A DNA stretch of 64,000 bases from Antrihabitans stalactiti (GCF_012932915.1 NZ_VCQU01000005.1:372001-436000); one strand, 5' to 3'. Shown: positions 33,877-43,930, counted from the stretch's first letter. Translations and numbers: made by a program. Notes: generated by a model from the sequence alone, not told the origin.

Positions 33877-35267
33877 CGCAGACCGACCTTCGCCAACTCG
33901 GCTTCGGTGGCAATCGCTTTCGCGTCGGCAATGTCGATCGTCTCTAGTGCCAGTCCCTTGGTTTCGCGCGCGACTACAACGGCGACAACGGTTATCGCTG
34001 ATGCTGCGGCGAGATACCACGCAATCGGCACAGATGAGTTGTATCGGTCGAGCAGTCGGACCGCGATGATGGGAGCTAGGGAACCGGCGACGATCGAGGT
34101 GACCTGATAGCCGAGGGAGACACCGGAGTACCGCATCCGCGTCGGGAACATTTCGGCCATGATCGCCGGCTGCGTCGCGTACATGAATGCGTGGAACACC
34201 AAACCGATGATGATCGCCAACATGATTATCGCGTTGTGGCCACTGTTCATCATGGGGAAGGCGAAGAAGCCCCATGTTCCCGCCGTCACAGCGCCGACGA
34301 GGTAGACCGGCCGCCGCCCGACCCGATCCGACAACCGCCCGACCATCGGGATGACCGCGAAGTGCACGGCATGCGCGGCAAGCATCCACCAGAGAATCGT
34401 TTTGGTGTCAGTACCGACCTCGACCTTCAGGTACGTGATCGTGAACGTCACGACCAGGTAGTACATGACGTTCTCACCGAAGCGCAGGCCCATCGCGGTG
34501 AACACTCCACGTGGGTACCGCTTGAGCACCTCGACGACACCGTAGGACGCCGACTTGATCTGTTCGACTTGTTGCTGTGCCTCGAGAAAGATCGGCGCAT
34601 CGGTGACCTTGGTCCGGATGTAGTAGCCGACGAACACGATCACTGCCGACAGCCAGAAGGCCACACGCCAGCCCCAGCTGAGGAAAGCTGCGTCGGAAAG
34701 CGTGGACGTCAGCACCAGCAGCACGACAGTGGCCAGAAGGTTGCCTGCCGGGACGCCTGCCTGCGGCCAACTCGCCCAGAATCCCCGGCTCTTGTTCGGG
34801 CTGTGCTCGGCGACGAGGAGGACCGCGCCACCCCATTCCCCACCGACCGCGAAGCCTTGAATGAATCGGAGGGTGACCAGCAATGCTGGTGCCCAGTACC
34901 CGATCTGGTTGAACGTCGGTAGACAGCCCATCAAGAATGTGGCACTCCCGACGAGGATCAGGCTGAGCTGCAGCAGCTTCTTCCGTCCGAACTTGTCGCC
35001 GAAGTGGCCGAAGACGATTCCGCCGATCGGCCGCGCAGCGAATCCGACGGCGTACGTGACGAAGGCCGCGAGGATCGCGTCGAGGTCGCTTGTGTCGGGT
35101 GAGAAGAACACCTTGCTGAAGACGAGGGTCGCGGCCGTTCCGTACAGGAAGAATTCGTACCACTCGACGACCGTGCCTGCCATCGACGCGGCAACCACCT
35201 TCCGCAGACCCTCGGGCACGCGGTCCGATCCCCGGCCATCATCTTTGGCGGGCGCTTCTACAGTCAT
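33873..35267 (-). CDS. MHS-type major facilitator transporter
   Basis: A 464-residue transporter with 12 hydrophobic segments. The MHS (metabolite:H+ symporter) signature is clear: EWYEFFLYGTAATLVF near 34-49, GHFGDKFGRKKLL near 90, RFIQGFAVGGEWGGAVLL near 135 and SWGWRVAF. Members import organic acids such as citrate, ketoglutarate, shikimate or small hydroxy acids. The start has GAGGAGAAG about 4-5 bases upstream; the extra upstream frame is non-coding. With BdhA it forms a probable uptake and use system for hydroxybutyrate or related acids. Confidence 0.9.
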   Translation of the reverse strand: MTVEAPAKDDGRGSDRVPEGLRKVVAASMAGTVVEWYEFFLYGTAATLVFSKVFFSPDTSDLDAILAAFVTYAVGFAARPIGGIVFGHFGDKFGRKKLLQLSLILVGSATFLMGCLPTFNQIGYWAPALLVTLRFIQGFAVGGEWGGAVLLVAEHSPNKSRGFWASWPQAGVPAGNLLATVVLLVLTSTLSDAAFLSWGWRVAFWLSAVIVFVGYYIRTKVTDAPIFLEAQQQVEQIKSASYGVVEVLKRYPRGVFTAMGLRFGENVMYYLVVTFTITYLKVEVGTDTKTILWWMLAAHAVHFAVIPMVGRLSDRVGRRPVYLVGAVTAGTWGFFAFPMMNSGHNAIIMLAIIIGLVFHAFMYATQPAIMAEMFPTRMRYSGVSLGYQVTSIVAGSLAPIIAVRLLDRYNSSVPIAWYLAAASAITVVAVVVARETKGLALETIDIADAKAIATEAELAKVGLR

Positions 35268-35345
35268 CGGACTTCTCCTCTGTGACGGTGCTCGGCGCCG
35301 AACGCGATTGTGGTCTGGCGCACACCTGAGTGTTCCCGAGTATTG

Positions 35346-36311
35346 ATGCACATAATCCCGACAACAATGACCAATCGCGCACCAACGGTCTGCAAAAATG
35401 CAGATGTGGCAGATGGACGAACGCCGAGCGCCGACGATCTACTGGTCCTGCTCGCAGTCGGACGGTCCGGCAGATTCAGCGCCGCCGCCGATGCACTCGG
35501 GATCAACCACACCACTGTTGCCCGGCGGATCGCGGCGTTGGAACGCGTCCTCGGCGACCGCGTACTCGCGCGGAGCGCCGGCGGGTGGGAGCTCACAGCG
35601 CTCGGCCGCGATGCATTGACCGCAGCGGAGAATGTCGAATCAGCAGTGCGCGCACTCGTCTCCGGCGGCGCAGCCAACGAACTCGAAGGCGTCGTCAGAA
35701 TTTCGGCGACAGACGGCTTCAGCGCGTACATCGCAGCACCGGCCGCAGCGCGAGTGCAACGCGCGCATCCCAACGTCACAGTCGAAGTTGTCGCCACAAC
35801 GCGCCGCGCGTCGCAGCACCGATCCGGACTCGATCTGGAGATTGTGGTCGGCGAGCCGCAGGTACACCGAGCCGAGGCGCACCGACTGGGCGACTATCGC
35901 CTCGGTCTGTACGCCGCGCGTGACTATCTGTACCGCAACGCAGCACCAATGAGCGTCGAGGAACTGAACCAGCATCCGCTCGTGTACTTCATCGATTCGA
36001 TGTTGCAAGTCGACGATCTGGATCTGGCACCCAGTTTTGCGCCCTCGATGCGGCGGGCCGTGACGTCGACGAACGTATTCGTCCACGTCGAGGCGACAAG
36101 AGCAGCAGCGGGCATCGGTTTGCTGCCGTGTTTCATGGCAGATCGACACGACGACCTCGTTCGCGTGCTTCCGGAAGCCGTCGCAGTCCAACTGAGCTAC
36201 TGGCTCGTTGCGCGAACCGAAACCCTGCGTAGGCCCGAGGTCGCCGCGGTAGTGCACTCGATTCGAGTGATCATGACCGAGCAGCGCGATGCGCTTGCCG
36301 GTCTTCCCTGA
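35346..36311 (+). CDS. LysR-family regulator
   Basis: A LysR-type regulator of about 321 residues, divergent from the MHS/bdhA operon, which it probably controls. The winged helix is SADDLLVLLAVGRSGRFSAAADALGINHTTVARRIAALER, here at about 30-70; the effector domain follows (VVRISATDGFSAYIAAP). Two starts are possible, 35346 and 35367; both leave the domain intact and neither has a strong ribosome-binding site. Confidence 0.87.
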   Translation: MHIIPTTMTNRAPTVCKNADVADGRTPSADDLLVLLAVGRSGRFSAAADALGINHTTVARRIAALERVLGDRVLARSAGGWELTALGRDALTAAENVESAVRALVSGGAANELEGVVRISATDGFSAYIAAPAAARVQRAHPNVTVEVVATTRRASQHRSGLDLEIVVGEPQVHRAEAHRLGDYRLGLYAARDYLYRNAAPMSVEELNQHPLVYFIDSMLQVDDLDLAPSFAPSMRRAVTSTNVFVHVEATRAAAGIGLLPCFMADRHDDLVRVLPEAVAVQLSYWLVARTETLRRPEVAAVVHSIRVIMTEQRDALAGLP

Positions 36312-36384
36312 CCTTCGCGCCGAGGTGCCATGTGGATGGATCCATCGTTCGGGCAGGCCAGCCTTGACGCCCACAACGCCATTC

Positions 36385-36417
36385 GATAACGTCCATTATT
36401 GAATAATGGCGATTATC
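36385..36417. promoter_or_regulatory. 33-bp palindromic operator
   Basis: Perfect core CCATTATT-G-AATAATGG at 36393-36409, extended by GATAA on the left and TTATC on the right. It lies 21 bases before the deacylase start, over the expected promoter, and is the best candidate for the binding site of the TetR at 38189. Confidence 0.8.
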
Positions 36418-36437
36418 TAAGGTGAGGAGGTGCCGTT

Positions 36438-38192
36438 GTGGACGGTTTCGATCTGGTGATCCGGGGCGGATACTTCTTCGACGGAACCGGTGCTCGACCC
36501 GCGATTCGCGACGTAGGAGTACGCGCGGGACGGGTGGTGGCGATCAGCCCCGAACCATTGGAGACGGGGGGAGCGGTGGTCGTCGACGCTGAGGGGCTGT
36601 GGGTGACGCCGGGCCTCATCGACGTCCATACGCACTACGACGCTGAGGTGTTGGTTGCCCCCGGGCTCTCGGAATCGGTGCGCCACGGCGTCACGACCGT
36701 GATTTTCGGGAACTGCTCGCTTTCCACGGTGTACGCGTCCCCCGACGATTGTGCGGACCTGTTCTCGCGCGTCGAAGCCCTGCCCTGGGAAGCAGTCCAC
36801 GCAGCGGTCAAGCAACACCAGATATGGACAGATCCACACCGCTACGTGGAGGCACTCGAGTCTCGCCCGCTGGGACCCAACGTGGCGGCGCTCATCGGCC
36901 ACTCCGACATCCGTGCAGCGGTGATGGGTCTGGATCGAGCCACCGATCCAAACGAACGGCCGAGCGCCGCGGAGTTGGACCGGATGCGCGCGATGCTGAT
37001 CGATGCGCTCGACGCCGGATTTCTGGGATTGTCGACCATCAGAAGTTCGTTCTCGAAGCTGGACGGCGTGCGCTACCCAGCGCGCCAACTTCCGTCCACC
37101 TACGCGACCTGGCGAGAGTATCGGGCGCTGAACCGCGTGCTCCGTGACCGCGGGCGCCTGCACCAGTGCACCCCCAACGCTGCCCGCAAGACCGAGATCG
37201 GCAAGTTCTTCGCTCAGAGCGCCGGTCGAGGCAGGGCTCCGTTGAAGACCACGATGCTCACCGCGGCAGATCTCAAGGCCGACCCGAAGTTGATCTGGTT
37301 GATGACCAAGGCGACGGCATTGCTGAACCGGGTGATCGCCTCGGACTTGCGCTGGCAGCACCTGCCAGTGCCGTTCGAGGTGTACGCCGATGGCATCGAC
37401 CTGGTCGTCTTCGAGGAGTTCGGCTCGGGTGCAGCGGCTCTCAACGTGCGCGACGTGGTCGAGCGCGGCGAACTCGTGGACACAGAACCTTACCGCCGCC
37501 GGTTCCGTAAGGACTTGGAGCAACGGTTCGGTCCGAAGCTGTGGCACCGCGACTTGTTCGACGCCGACATCGTCAGCTGCCCCGATGCCGAGGTGATCGG
37601 CAAGTCGTTCGGCCGCGTGGCCGAAGATCGGGGCGTTCATCCGGCCGACGCCTTCCTCGACCTCGTGGTCGCCCATGGCGCTGCCTTGCGCTGGCGTACG
37701 ACAATCGCGAATCACCGCTCCGACGTGCTCGACAAGATCGCGGACAACTCTCAGATCCAGATGGGTTTCGCCGACTCCGGCGCGCACCTGCGCAACATGG
37801 CGTTCTACAACGCCGGACTTCGGCTGCTCAGGCGGGTCAAAGAATCGGCCGAGGACGGCCACGAGTTCCTCAGCCTCCAACGCGCCGTGCACCGACTCAC
37901 CGGCGAACTCGGCGACTGGTACGGACTGGACGCCGGCACCCTCCGGCTGGGGGACCGCGCCGACATCGCCGTCATCGATCCCGCCGGGCTTTCGGAGGCC
38001 TCGGCCGACTATGGCGAAGAAGTCCTCGACGGGCTCGGGGGCGTCTCCCGAATGGTCAACCGCAACGACGACGCAGTGGCCGCGACCATCGTGGGCGGCC
38101 ACGTCGTCTACCGCTATGGCACTTTTGCCGACGGGTTCGGCACGACGCGAAGATACGGTTCGTTCCTTCGGGCCGGAAAGGCACAGTTGTGA
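36438..38192 (+). CDS. N-acyl-D-amino-acid deacylase-like amidohydrolase
   Basis: A 584-residue amidohydrolase. The metal-binding VTPGLIDVHTHYDAEV lies near 55-70, GHSDIR near 155, and FADSGAHLRNMAFY near 445 supplies the late Asp; the C-terminal GDRADIAVIDP restores the beta-sandwich. The overall form fits D-aminoacylases, which hydrolyse N-acyl-D-amino acids, although related proteins act on other cyclic or acylated amides. GGTGAGGAGG precedes the GTG start by 7 bases. It is coupled by GTGA overlaps to a TetR and a hydrolase. Confidence 0.85.
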   Translation: MDGFDLVIRGGYFFDGTGARPAIRDVGVRAGRVVAISPEPLETGGAVVVDAEGLWVTPGLIDVHTHYDAEVLVAPGLSESVRHGVTTVIFGNCSLSTVYASPDDCADLFSRVEALPWEAVHAAVKQHQIWTDPHRYVEALESRPLGPNVAALIGHSDIRAAVMGLDRATDPNERPSAAELDRMRAMLIDALDAGFLGLSTIRSSFSKLDGVRYPARQLPSTYATWREYRALNRVLRDRGRLHQCTPNAARKTEIGKFFAQSAGRGRAPLKTTMLTAADLKADPKLIWLMTKATALLNRVIASDLRWQHLPVPFEVYADGIDLVVFEEFGSGAAALNVRDVVERGELVDTEPYRRRFRKDLEQRFGPKLWHRDLFDADIVSCPDAEVIGKSFGRVAEDRGVHPADAFLDLVVAHGAALRWRTTIANHRSDVLDKIADNSQIQMGFADSGAHLRNMAFYNAGLRLLRRVKESAEDGHEFLSLQRAVHRLTGELGDWYGLDAGTLRLGDRADIAVIDPAGLSEASADYGEEVLDGLGGVSRMVNRNDDAVAATIVGGHVVYRYGTFADGFGTTRRYGSFLRAGKAQL

Positions 38193-38827
38193 TCTCAGCC
38201 CCTGTCCCCATTACTCGCCGGACACCGCGCGCCGAGGTCCGCGACCGGCTCTTACAAGCGGCCTCCACGGTGTTCGCCGAACGCGGCTTCGCCGGAGCCA
38301 CCATGCAACAGGTCGCGGCCACCGCCGGGTTCACCACCGGTGCGCTCTACTCCAACTTCGCGAGCAAGGACGACCTGTTCTTCGAACTCTTCGACCGGGA
38401 GGTGACAGGTCGCATCGCAGCAGTACGGGCAATCCTCGGTCGGGCCGATATCACAGTCATCAACGAGGCGACCGCCCTCGCAGCCGGCGAGCAAATGACC
38501 GCCGCGATGCAGCAGAACCGCGAATGGCAGCTGCTGTTCACCGAGTTCTGGCTTCGGGCCGCCCGCGACGACCAGCTACGCGAACGGTGGGTCGAGAAAC
38601 GGCGTGACTACCACCAGCAACTGACCGCATTGGCCGACGATGCGCTCTCCGGCTGGGGCGCAGGCGCAGCTGTCTCCTCGCGCACTCTCATGTTCACCAT
38701 GCTGGCGCTGAACAATGGCCTCGCCATCGAAGAGCTCGCTGACCCGGGGAGTGTTCCAGCCGACACGATCGGGACCGTCCTGGTCCGCCTGCTGGGTCTC
38801 CAGCCCAATCCGGGGCGAAGCTCGTGA
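38189..38827 (+). CDS. TetR-family regulator
   Basis: A 212-residue TetR regulator starting at GTG. Helix-turn-helix FAGATMQQVAATAGFTTGALYSNFASKDDL near 33-62. It is translationally coupled to the deacylase before and the hydrolase after it, so repressor and enzymes are made together, a typical negative feedback design with the palindrome at 36385-36417 as its likely operator. Confidence 0.9.
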   Translation: MISAPVPITRRTPRAEVRDRLLQAASTVFAERGFAGATMQQVAATAGFTTGALYSNFASKDDLFFELFDREVTGRIAAVRAILGRADITVINEATALAAGEQMTAAMQQNREWQLLFTEFWLRAARDDQLRERWVEKRRDYHQQLTALADDALSGWGAGAAVSSRTLMFTMLALNNGLAIEELADPGSVPADTIGTVLVRLLGLQPNPGRSS

Positions 38828-39726
38828 CCACCAAGAACACGTCGTCACTCAGGCGGTCGCGTCTCGGCAGCCTTACCGGTCGCACCAGCGCCGAGCCGGC
38901 AACAGGCGGCCCAGGAACGGTCATGTGCGTCGATGGCGTCGACCTGCACGTCCGAGCGGACGGCCCGGTCGACGGCCCCGCACTCCTGATGCTGCACGGC
39001 TTCGGCGCCTCCACAGCATGGTTCGACCAGCTCGTTGCCCGTCTACCGGAATTCCGGATCATCCGGGTCGACCTCCTCGGCCACGGCGGTTCTGCACGAC
39101 CCACGTCCGGTTACGACCCCGACAGTCAAGGTCGGCTCTATGCGTCTCTGCTCGCCGAGTTGGACCTGGACGACGTCACGGTCGTCGGCCACTCGATGGG
39201 CGGCCTCTTCGGCGTAGCCACCGCCGAGCACAGCACCCGCGTCGCCCGGCTCGTGCTGATGGGCGAAGGGCCCGACACGAGCACCGGAACGCTGCCACCA
39301 GGCGAGTGGGTGATTCACACACCGTGGATCGGCCCGATCCTGCAGCAATATGGTCCCGGGTTCGTCACCGACCGCGTGGTCCGGCGAGCGTTCGCGCCGG
39401 GCTTCGATATGGCCACAGCGTTTACCGACCCCAGTCAGGGTCTCGACGACGCCCGCAGCCTGAATCACCCCGCCTTCACCCAAACGATGAGGCGGCGGCA
39501 GGCGTGGACCAGACGACTCGGCCTGGACGCACGGCTGGACAATCTCGCACTGCCTGCGCTCGTCATTTTCGGCGGAGAAGACCGCTTCTACGACGTGGAT
39601 GCCGCACTGGCCCGTTACCGGGCAGTGCGAACGATCACGACCACAGTCCTCGAGCACGTGGGGCACACGCCGATGATCGAAGCGCCCGACCGCGTCGCTG
39701 AGCTGATCCGCGCGTTCCTCGGCTAG
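38824..39726 (+). CDS. Alpha/beta-hydrolase
   Basis: A 300-residue alpha/beta-hydrolase. LMLHGFGASTAWFDQL near 56-71, nucleophile Ser in VVGHSMGGLFG, acid in FGGEDRFYDVD and His in LEHVGHTPMIE. It could be an esterase or C-C hydrolase acting on the same amide or ester substrate as the deacylase. Its stop overlaps the stop of the convergent desaturase gene by 4 bases, leaving no room for a terminator. Confidence 0.88.
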   Translation: MTTKNTSSLRRSRLGSLTGRTSAEPATGGPGTVMCVDGVDLHVRADGPVDGPALLMLHGFGASTAWFDQLVARLPEFRIIRVDLLGHGGSARPTSGYDPDSQGRLYASLLAELDLDDVTVVGHSMGGLFGVATAEHSTRVARLVLMGEGPDTSTGTLPPGEWVIHTPWIGPILQQYGPGFVTDRVVRRAFAPGFDMATAFTDPSQGLDDARSLNHPAFTQTMRRRQAWTRRLGLDARLDNLALPALVIFGGEDRFYDVDAALARYRAVRTITTTVLEHVGHTPMIEAPDRVAELIRAFLG

Positions 39727-41120
39727 TCGCGCGGGGGCGGGTCCACTTCGACTCCGCCGCCCGTGTGTTCGGGGCCTGCGACAGAACTTTCGGCAGGAAC
39801 GCGATCGCGGAACCGTTCGGCTTCGCTCGACCGTCCGGAGTCCGGACGTCGCCATTCGTCATCGCTGCGCTTGTACGGACCTGGCTTCGGTCGCGGCTTT
39901 CCGCCGGGGAAGGCGAGCCGGAAGATCGAGCGGTGCACCATCCCCCATTGCCGGCTGAAGGGTCCGGTGTTGTACGGCAGTTCGTATCGCTCGCAGATGT
40001 CCTTGACCTTGGGCGCGATCTCGGAGTACCGGGTGCTGGGCATATCGGGATAGAGGTGGTGCTCGACCTGGAAGCTGAGATTGCCGCTGACCAGGTGGAA
40101 CAGGGGAGTGCCGTCGATGTTCGCTGCGCCGACCAGCTGGCGGACGTACCACGCGCCACGCGACTCGCCCTCGGTCTCTTCCTCGCTGAATGTATAGGCT
40201 TGATCGGGGAAATGCCCGCAGAAGATAATCGCGTGCGCCCAGACGTTGCGGATGACGTTCGCGAGTGCGTCCGCAGTGAGAGTCCGCAAGAACGTCTGCT
40301 CGGCACCGGGTAGATGGCGGTCCAAGAAGTTTGCTGTGGAGCCCCATTTGCCTTTGGTCGAGCGCTTGCGCAGCCGTCGCGCAATCCGCGATTCCTTCGG
40401 CTGTTCGATTCGCCCGCGCAGCGCCAATTGCACCAAGCCGAATGCGGCGGCGCTGACGAGCGGCCAGCCGATGTAGTCCTTCACGACCTGGCGGCGCATC
40501 TTGTACGCAATGCCCTTGAGATCGACGGCCGCTTCCTTAAGTGTTTTCTCGCGCTTCCGGATGGCTTCGATGTCCAGGTCGTGGACTGCGACGCCCCATT
40601 CGAACAGCACCGTGAGCAGCACGTTGTATATCGGCTGGAGTAGGTACGCAGGCTTCCACTCTTGGTTCGGATCGATTCGCATGATCTCGTAGCCGAGATC
40701 CTTGTCCTTACCGCGAATGTTGGTGAACGTGTGATGGACGTAGTTGTGCGAGTGCTTCCACGATTGCGCGGTGGACGCCGTGTCCCAGTCCCACACGGAG
40801 GAGTGGATGTCGGGATCGTTCATCCAGTCCCATTGACCGTGCATAACGTTGTGGCCGATCTCCATGTTCTCGAGGATCTTCGCCATCCCCAGGCACGCAG
40901 TGCCCGCCACCCATGACGCCTTCGACTTCGAGCCGAGCAGCAGCACGCGGCCGGCGACGGCAAGCTGCCGCTGCCCTGCGATTACTGCTTTTATGTATGC
41001 GCGATCCCGCTCACCGAGGTCGGCATATACCTCGTCGTGAATGGCATCGAATTCTTTTGCTAGCTTCTCGATCTGCTGTTCATCGAGATGCGCCAACGGG
41101 CTGTCAATGGACGCGCTCAT
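39723..41120 (-). CDS. desA3: Membrane acyl-CoA desaturase (DesA3-like)
   Basis: A 465-residue membrane di-iron desaturase. Three histidine boxes are present: HNVMH at 90-94, HSHNYVHH at 123-130 and QVEHHLYP near 375. Mycobacterial DesA3 introduces a 9,10 double bond into stearoyl-CoA and needs an NADPH reductase encoded beside it, as here 15 bases upstream. The C-terminal 60 residues are acidic/basic and low complexity, longer than usual. Desaturation adjusts membrane and mycolate precursors. Confidence 0.92.
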   Translation of the reverse strand: MSASIDSPLAHLDEQQIEKLAKEFDAIHDEVYADLGERDRAYIKAVIAGQRQLAVAGRVLLLGSKSKASWVAGTACLGMAKILENMEIGHNVMHGQWDWMNDPDIHSSVWDWDTASTAQSWKHSHNYVHHTFTNIRGKDKDLGYEIMRIDPNQEWKPAYLLQPIYNVLLTVLFEWGVAVHDLDIEAIRKREKTLKEAAVDLKGIAYKMRRQVVKDYIGWPLVSAAAFGLVQLALRGRIEQPKESRIARRLRKRSTKGKWGSTANFLDRHLPGAEQTFLRTLTADALANVIRNVWAHAIIFCGHFPDQAYTFSEEETEGESRGAWYVRQLVGAANIDGTPLFHLVSGNLSFQVEHHLYPDMPSTRYSEIAPKVKDICERYELPYNTGPFSRQWGMVHRSIFRLAFPGGKPRPKPGPYKRSDDEWRRPDSGRSSEAERFRDRVPAESSVAGPEHTGGGVEVDPPPRD

Positions 41121-41135
41121 GGCGGCTCCTTTCGA

Positions 41136-42233
41136 TCAAAGTTCCAGTGCTACATCGCCTTCGGCGGTGTTGATACAGATACGTACGTCTTGTCCAGTCG
41201 GCTCGCTAACCTCCCCAGTGCGGAGATCGCGCAGCTTGCCGGACTTCAGGGTGCCGATGCATGTGTGACAGATGCCTATCCGGCACCCGTGCTTCAGCTC
41301 GAGACCGGCTTCTTCGCCGGCCTCCAAAATTGGTGTGCCACCGTCGCATTGGGTGGTGACATCGCTCCGGATGAAGGTGATTTCGCCACCCTCGCCTTCC
41401 GTGCCGTCGCCGCCGATCTTCGGTTGAAACCGCTCGAAGTGCAGACGCTCTGATTCGCCCTGCGTTTCCCAGTGCTCGATGAGGCCATCGAGTAGGTCGC
41501 CTGGGCCGGAGCAGAACGCCTCGCGCTCACGCCAATCCGGGCACAGCTCGTCCATATCGCTAGGTTTGATCCGCCCGTCGTCGGCGGTCAGCCGAAGATC
41601 GAGGCGCACACCGTCGTTGCGATTGTCGAGACTCTCCAACTCGGACAGGAACATCGCCTGCTCCCGCGTTCGAGAGGAGTGGATCACCGTTGCATCACCG
41701 AGCAGATTGCGGTGGTCGAGATCGCGCAGCATGCTGATGATCGGCGTGATGCCGCTGCCTGCGCTGATGAACAGCAACTTCTCGGGCACCGGATCGGGCA
41801 GCGTGAACACGCCCTCGATCTCGCCGAGTCGCACGACATCGCCCGGCCGGATGTCGCGCACCAGATAGGGCGAGACGACGCCGTTCTCCACGAGCTTCGG
41901 AGTGACGCTGATAAGCCCGTCCGAAGGGTTCGGATCAGACGTCAGTGAATACGCCCGCCAGTGGTACCGGCCGTCGATGACGACGCCGAGGCGAACGTAC
42001 TGCCCGGGACTGTGCCCTTCCCACTCGAAGCCTGGGCGGATTAGGACGCTCGCCGCTTCCGAACCCTGCTGCTCGATCCGCTCGACCCGCCCACGTAGCT
42101 CTCTCGTCGTCCACAGCGGGTTGACCATTTCGAGATAGTCGTCGGGCTGCAGCGGACTGAAAAGATGCCGGACGGCGCGCAGGAAATGTCTTCGTATGAA
42201 CGGCACTTTTGGCCGCGCTCCACGCTCTGCCAT
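41136..42233 (-). CDS. Ferredoxin reductase-like electron donor for the desaturase
   Basis: A 365-residue oxidoreductase. The N-terminal half binds FAD (RAYSLTSDP), the middle NADPH (FISAGSGITPIISML), and the C-terminus is a plant-type [2Fe-2S] domain with CRIGICHTC and a fourth Cys in RICIN. This is the domain order of the reductase paired with DesA3 in M. tuberculosis (Rv3230c). The start MAERGARPKVPF was preferred; an in-frame ATG 6 codons earlier (at 42251) is possible. It heads the operon with the desaturase. Confidence 0.92.
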   Translation of the reverse strand: MAERGARPKVPFIRRHFLRAVRHLFSPLQPDDYLEMVNPLWTTRELRGRVERIEQQGSEAASVLIRPGFEWEGHSPGQYVRLGVVIDGRYHWRAYSLTSDPNPSDGLISVTPKLVENGVVSPYLVRDIRPGDVVRLGEIEGVFTLPDPVPEKLLFISAGSGITPIISMLRDLDHRNLLGDATVIHSSRTREQAMFLSELESLDNRNDGVRLDLRLTADDGRIKPSDMDELCPDWREREAFCSGPGDLLDGLIEHWETQGESERLHFERFQPKIGGDGTEGEGGEITFIRSDVTTQCDGGTPILEAGEEAGLELKHGCRIGICHTCIGTLKSGKLRDLRTGEVSEPTGQDVRICINTAEGDVALEL

Positions 42234-42318
42234 GTGATCTACGGTACACAATCGTTCACTGAACGCGCAAGACTGAATGAAAGTAGCTGGTCAATACGTT
42301 TATGAGAAAAAATATCTA

Positions 42319-42336
42319 GAGTACACATGTATGCTC
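42319..42336. promoter_or_regulatory. Possible operator upstream of the reductase/desaturase operon
   Basis: An 18-base imperfect palindrome centred on ACATGT, in an AT-rich stretch about 90 bases before the reductase start. AT-rich islands are rare in this window, so a promoter or regulator site is plausible. No further support. Confidence 0.35.
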
Positions 42337-42512
42337 AATCATCCTTGGGTGTGAAGGATCTACGCCGACATATGCTGAATTCCCGGATCGCCGCTACTTG
42401 AAACACGTTCTAACCCGAACTAGGGGGAGCGGGCGGGGTTGTCCGCGAACTGCCCGCAGACTTGCGGGTCTGCTGGCCGGGATGCGCCCATCGTGAGCAC
42501 ACCGGCCACCAC

Positions 42513-43835
42513 TCACGTAGTCCGGTCTCGGTCGTAGTTGAGGTTGAGCAGGTGGCCGCGCAGTAGCCCGTCGAACTGACCGGACCGTGTGGTTTGCGGT
42601 CGTACGGCGTCGACCGCCGTCCGTCGTTGTCGCACCACGAACATGACGACGCTTGCAGTCATGACCATGACGCCCGCGACTTTCAGCGAACCCCACACGT
42701 CGTGGTGGTCGGCGAAGCGGCCGAGGAAGATTCCGCCGATCGGAGCGCACAGCGTGTAGATGATGGCGTAGACCGCGAAGACGGGTCCCTCCATTGCCGG
42801 GTCGACTCGGGTTTGGACGATCGCGGTGAGTACCGCTTGCGCGAGGGAGAACAACAAGCCGAAGGGGACCAGCGCGAGCAGGACCAGGATCCAGAGCGGC
42901 GCGCCTTCCAGCACGTCACCGAACAGGCCGAGGAAGAACAGCACAAGGCCCGAGACTACGAAGGTTCCGTAAAGAATTGTCAAGCGGCTGAAGCGCTTTC
43001 GTAACTTGCCGACGACTGCGGCCAAACCGATTGCACCGACGGCCACTGCGCCGGTGACGATTCCGAGGTTTGTTCCACCCGAGAGCCCATGGGCAATGGC
43101 TGGCAGGAGCTGCATGATCGGTGCGACGAACAAGCCCAACAGGGCGGTCTGCACGAAGGCGATGGCGATCGCCGGCTGCCCGCGGACGTAGCGCAAGACC
43201 GCTGCGAAGCCGACGCGGTCCGTCGGCGTGGTGTCTCGCTCGACGGGCCGCATTTTGACGAGGATCGCGAGGAAGGCGCCGTAACTGACGGCGTTGAGCA
43301 GCAGCAACACCCACGGTCCGGTGACGCCGAGCAGCACACCGCCGACGATCCCGCCGACGAAGGTCGACGCACTCGCGTACGCGCTCAGCGTTCCGTTCGC
43401 TTGGTCCAGGTGGTCGGGCGGCACGATGTCGCGTTCGAACTGCATCCACGCCGGGTAGTCGAAGGCGGCGACGGCGCCGAGGACCACGCTGGTTGCGAGC
43501 AACAGCGGAATGGACAGCGCGTCGACAAAGGCCAGCACTGCCATGACGACGTACAAGACGAGCTTGAAAGCATTGCAGAAGAACAGTATTCGGCGATGGC
43601 CGGACCGCGCAGCGACGCGGCCCGCGAACGTGCCGAGCAACGCGGTCGGCAAGCTGAAGGCAGCCGACACGAGCACGGTGTGAATGACGGACTTCGAATC
43701 GTTGAAAGACAGATACGCGACCGCCAGGACCGCCATCGTTGACCCGGCGGCGGACGTCAGCTCCGTGACGATGAGACTGCGCACGTGGGGAAGTCGGCGA
43801 AATGGCACGCTCGTCCCGTCAGGTTCCGCGACCAT
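42513..43835 (-). CDS. MFS exporter
   Basis: A 440-residue major facilitator protein with about 12 membrane segments. It resembles the MFS_3/enterobactin-exporter-like group: short N-terminus, RVAARSGHRRILFFCNAFK loop after the second segment and a DYPAWMQFERDIVPPDHL loop after the fourth. It probably exports a drug or siderophore-like compound. The start MVAEPDGTSVPFRRL lies 95 bases from the divergent HD/LuxR gene. The ribosome-binding site is weak. Confidence 0.85.
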   Translation of the reverse strand: MVAEPDGTSVPFRRLPHVRSLIVTELTSAAGSTMAVLAVAYLSFNDSKSVIHTVLVSAAFSLPTALLGTFAGRVAARSGHRRILFFCNAFKLVLYVVMAVLAFVDALSIPLLLATSVVLGAVAAFDYPAWMQFERDIVPPDHLDQANGTLSAYASASTFVGGIVGGVLLGVTGPWVLLLLNAVSYGAFLAILVKMRPVERDTTPTDRVGFAAVLRYVRGQPAIAIAFVQTALLGLFVAPIMQLLPAIAHGLSGGTNLGIVTGAVAVGAIGLAAVVGKLRKRFSRLTILYGTFVVSGLVLFFLGLFGDVLEGAPLWILVLLALVPFGLLFSLAQAVLTAIVQTRVDPAMEGPVFAVYAIIYTLCAPIGGIFLGRFADHHDVWGSLKVAGVMVMTASVVMFVVRQRRTAVDAVRPQTTRSGQFDGLLRGHLLNLNYDRDRTT

Positions 43836-43930
43836 GGATCCGAGGCTATCGGAGCCGCGGCAATGTGTTTTCGGTTTCGAGGCGCTGAAGATGACGACGT
43901 TCGGCACATGCGTGCTCGTAGGCTTGGCAG

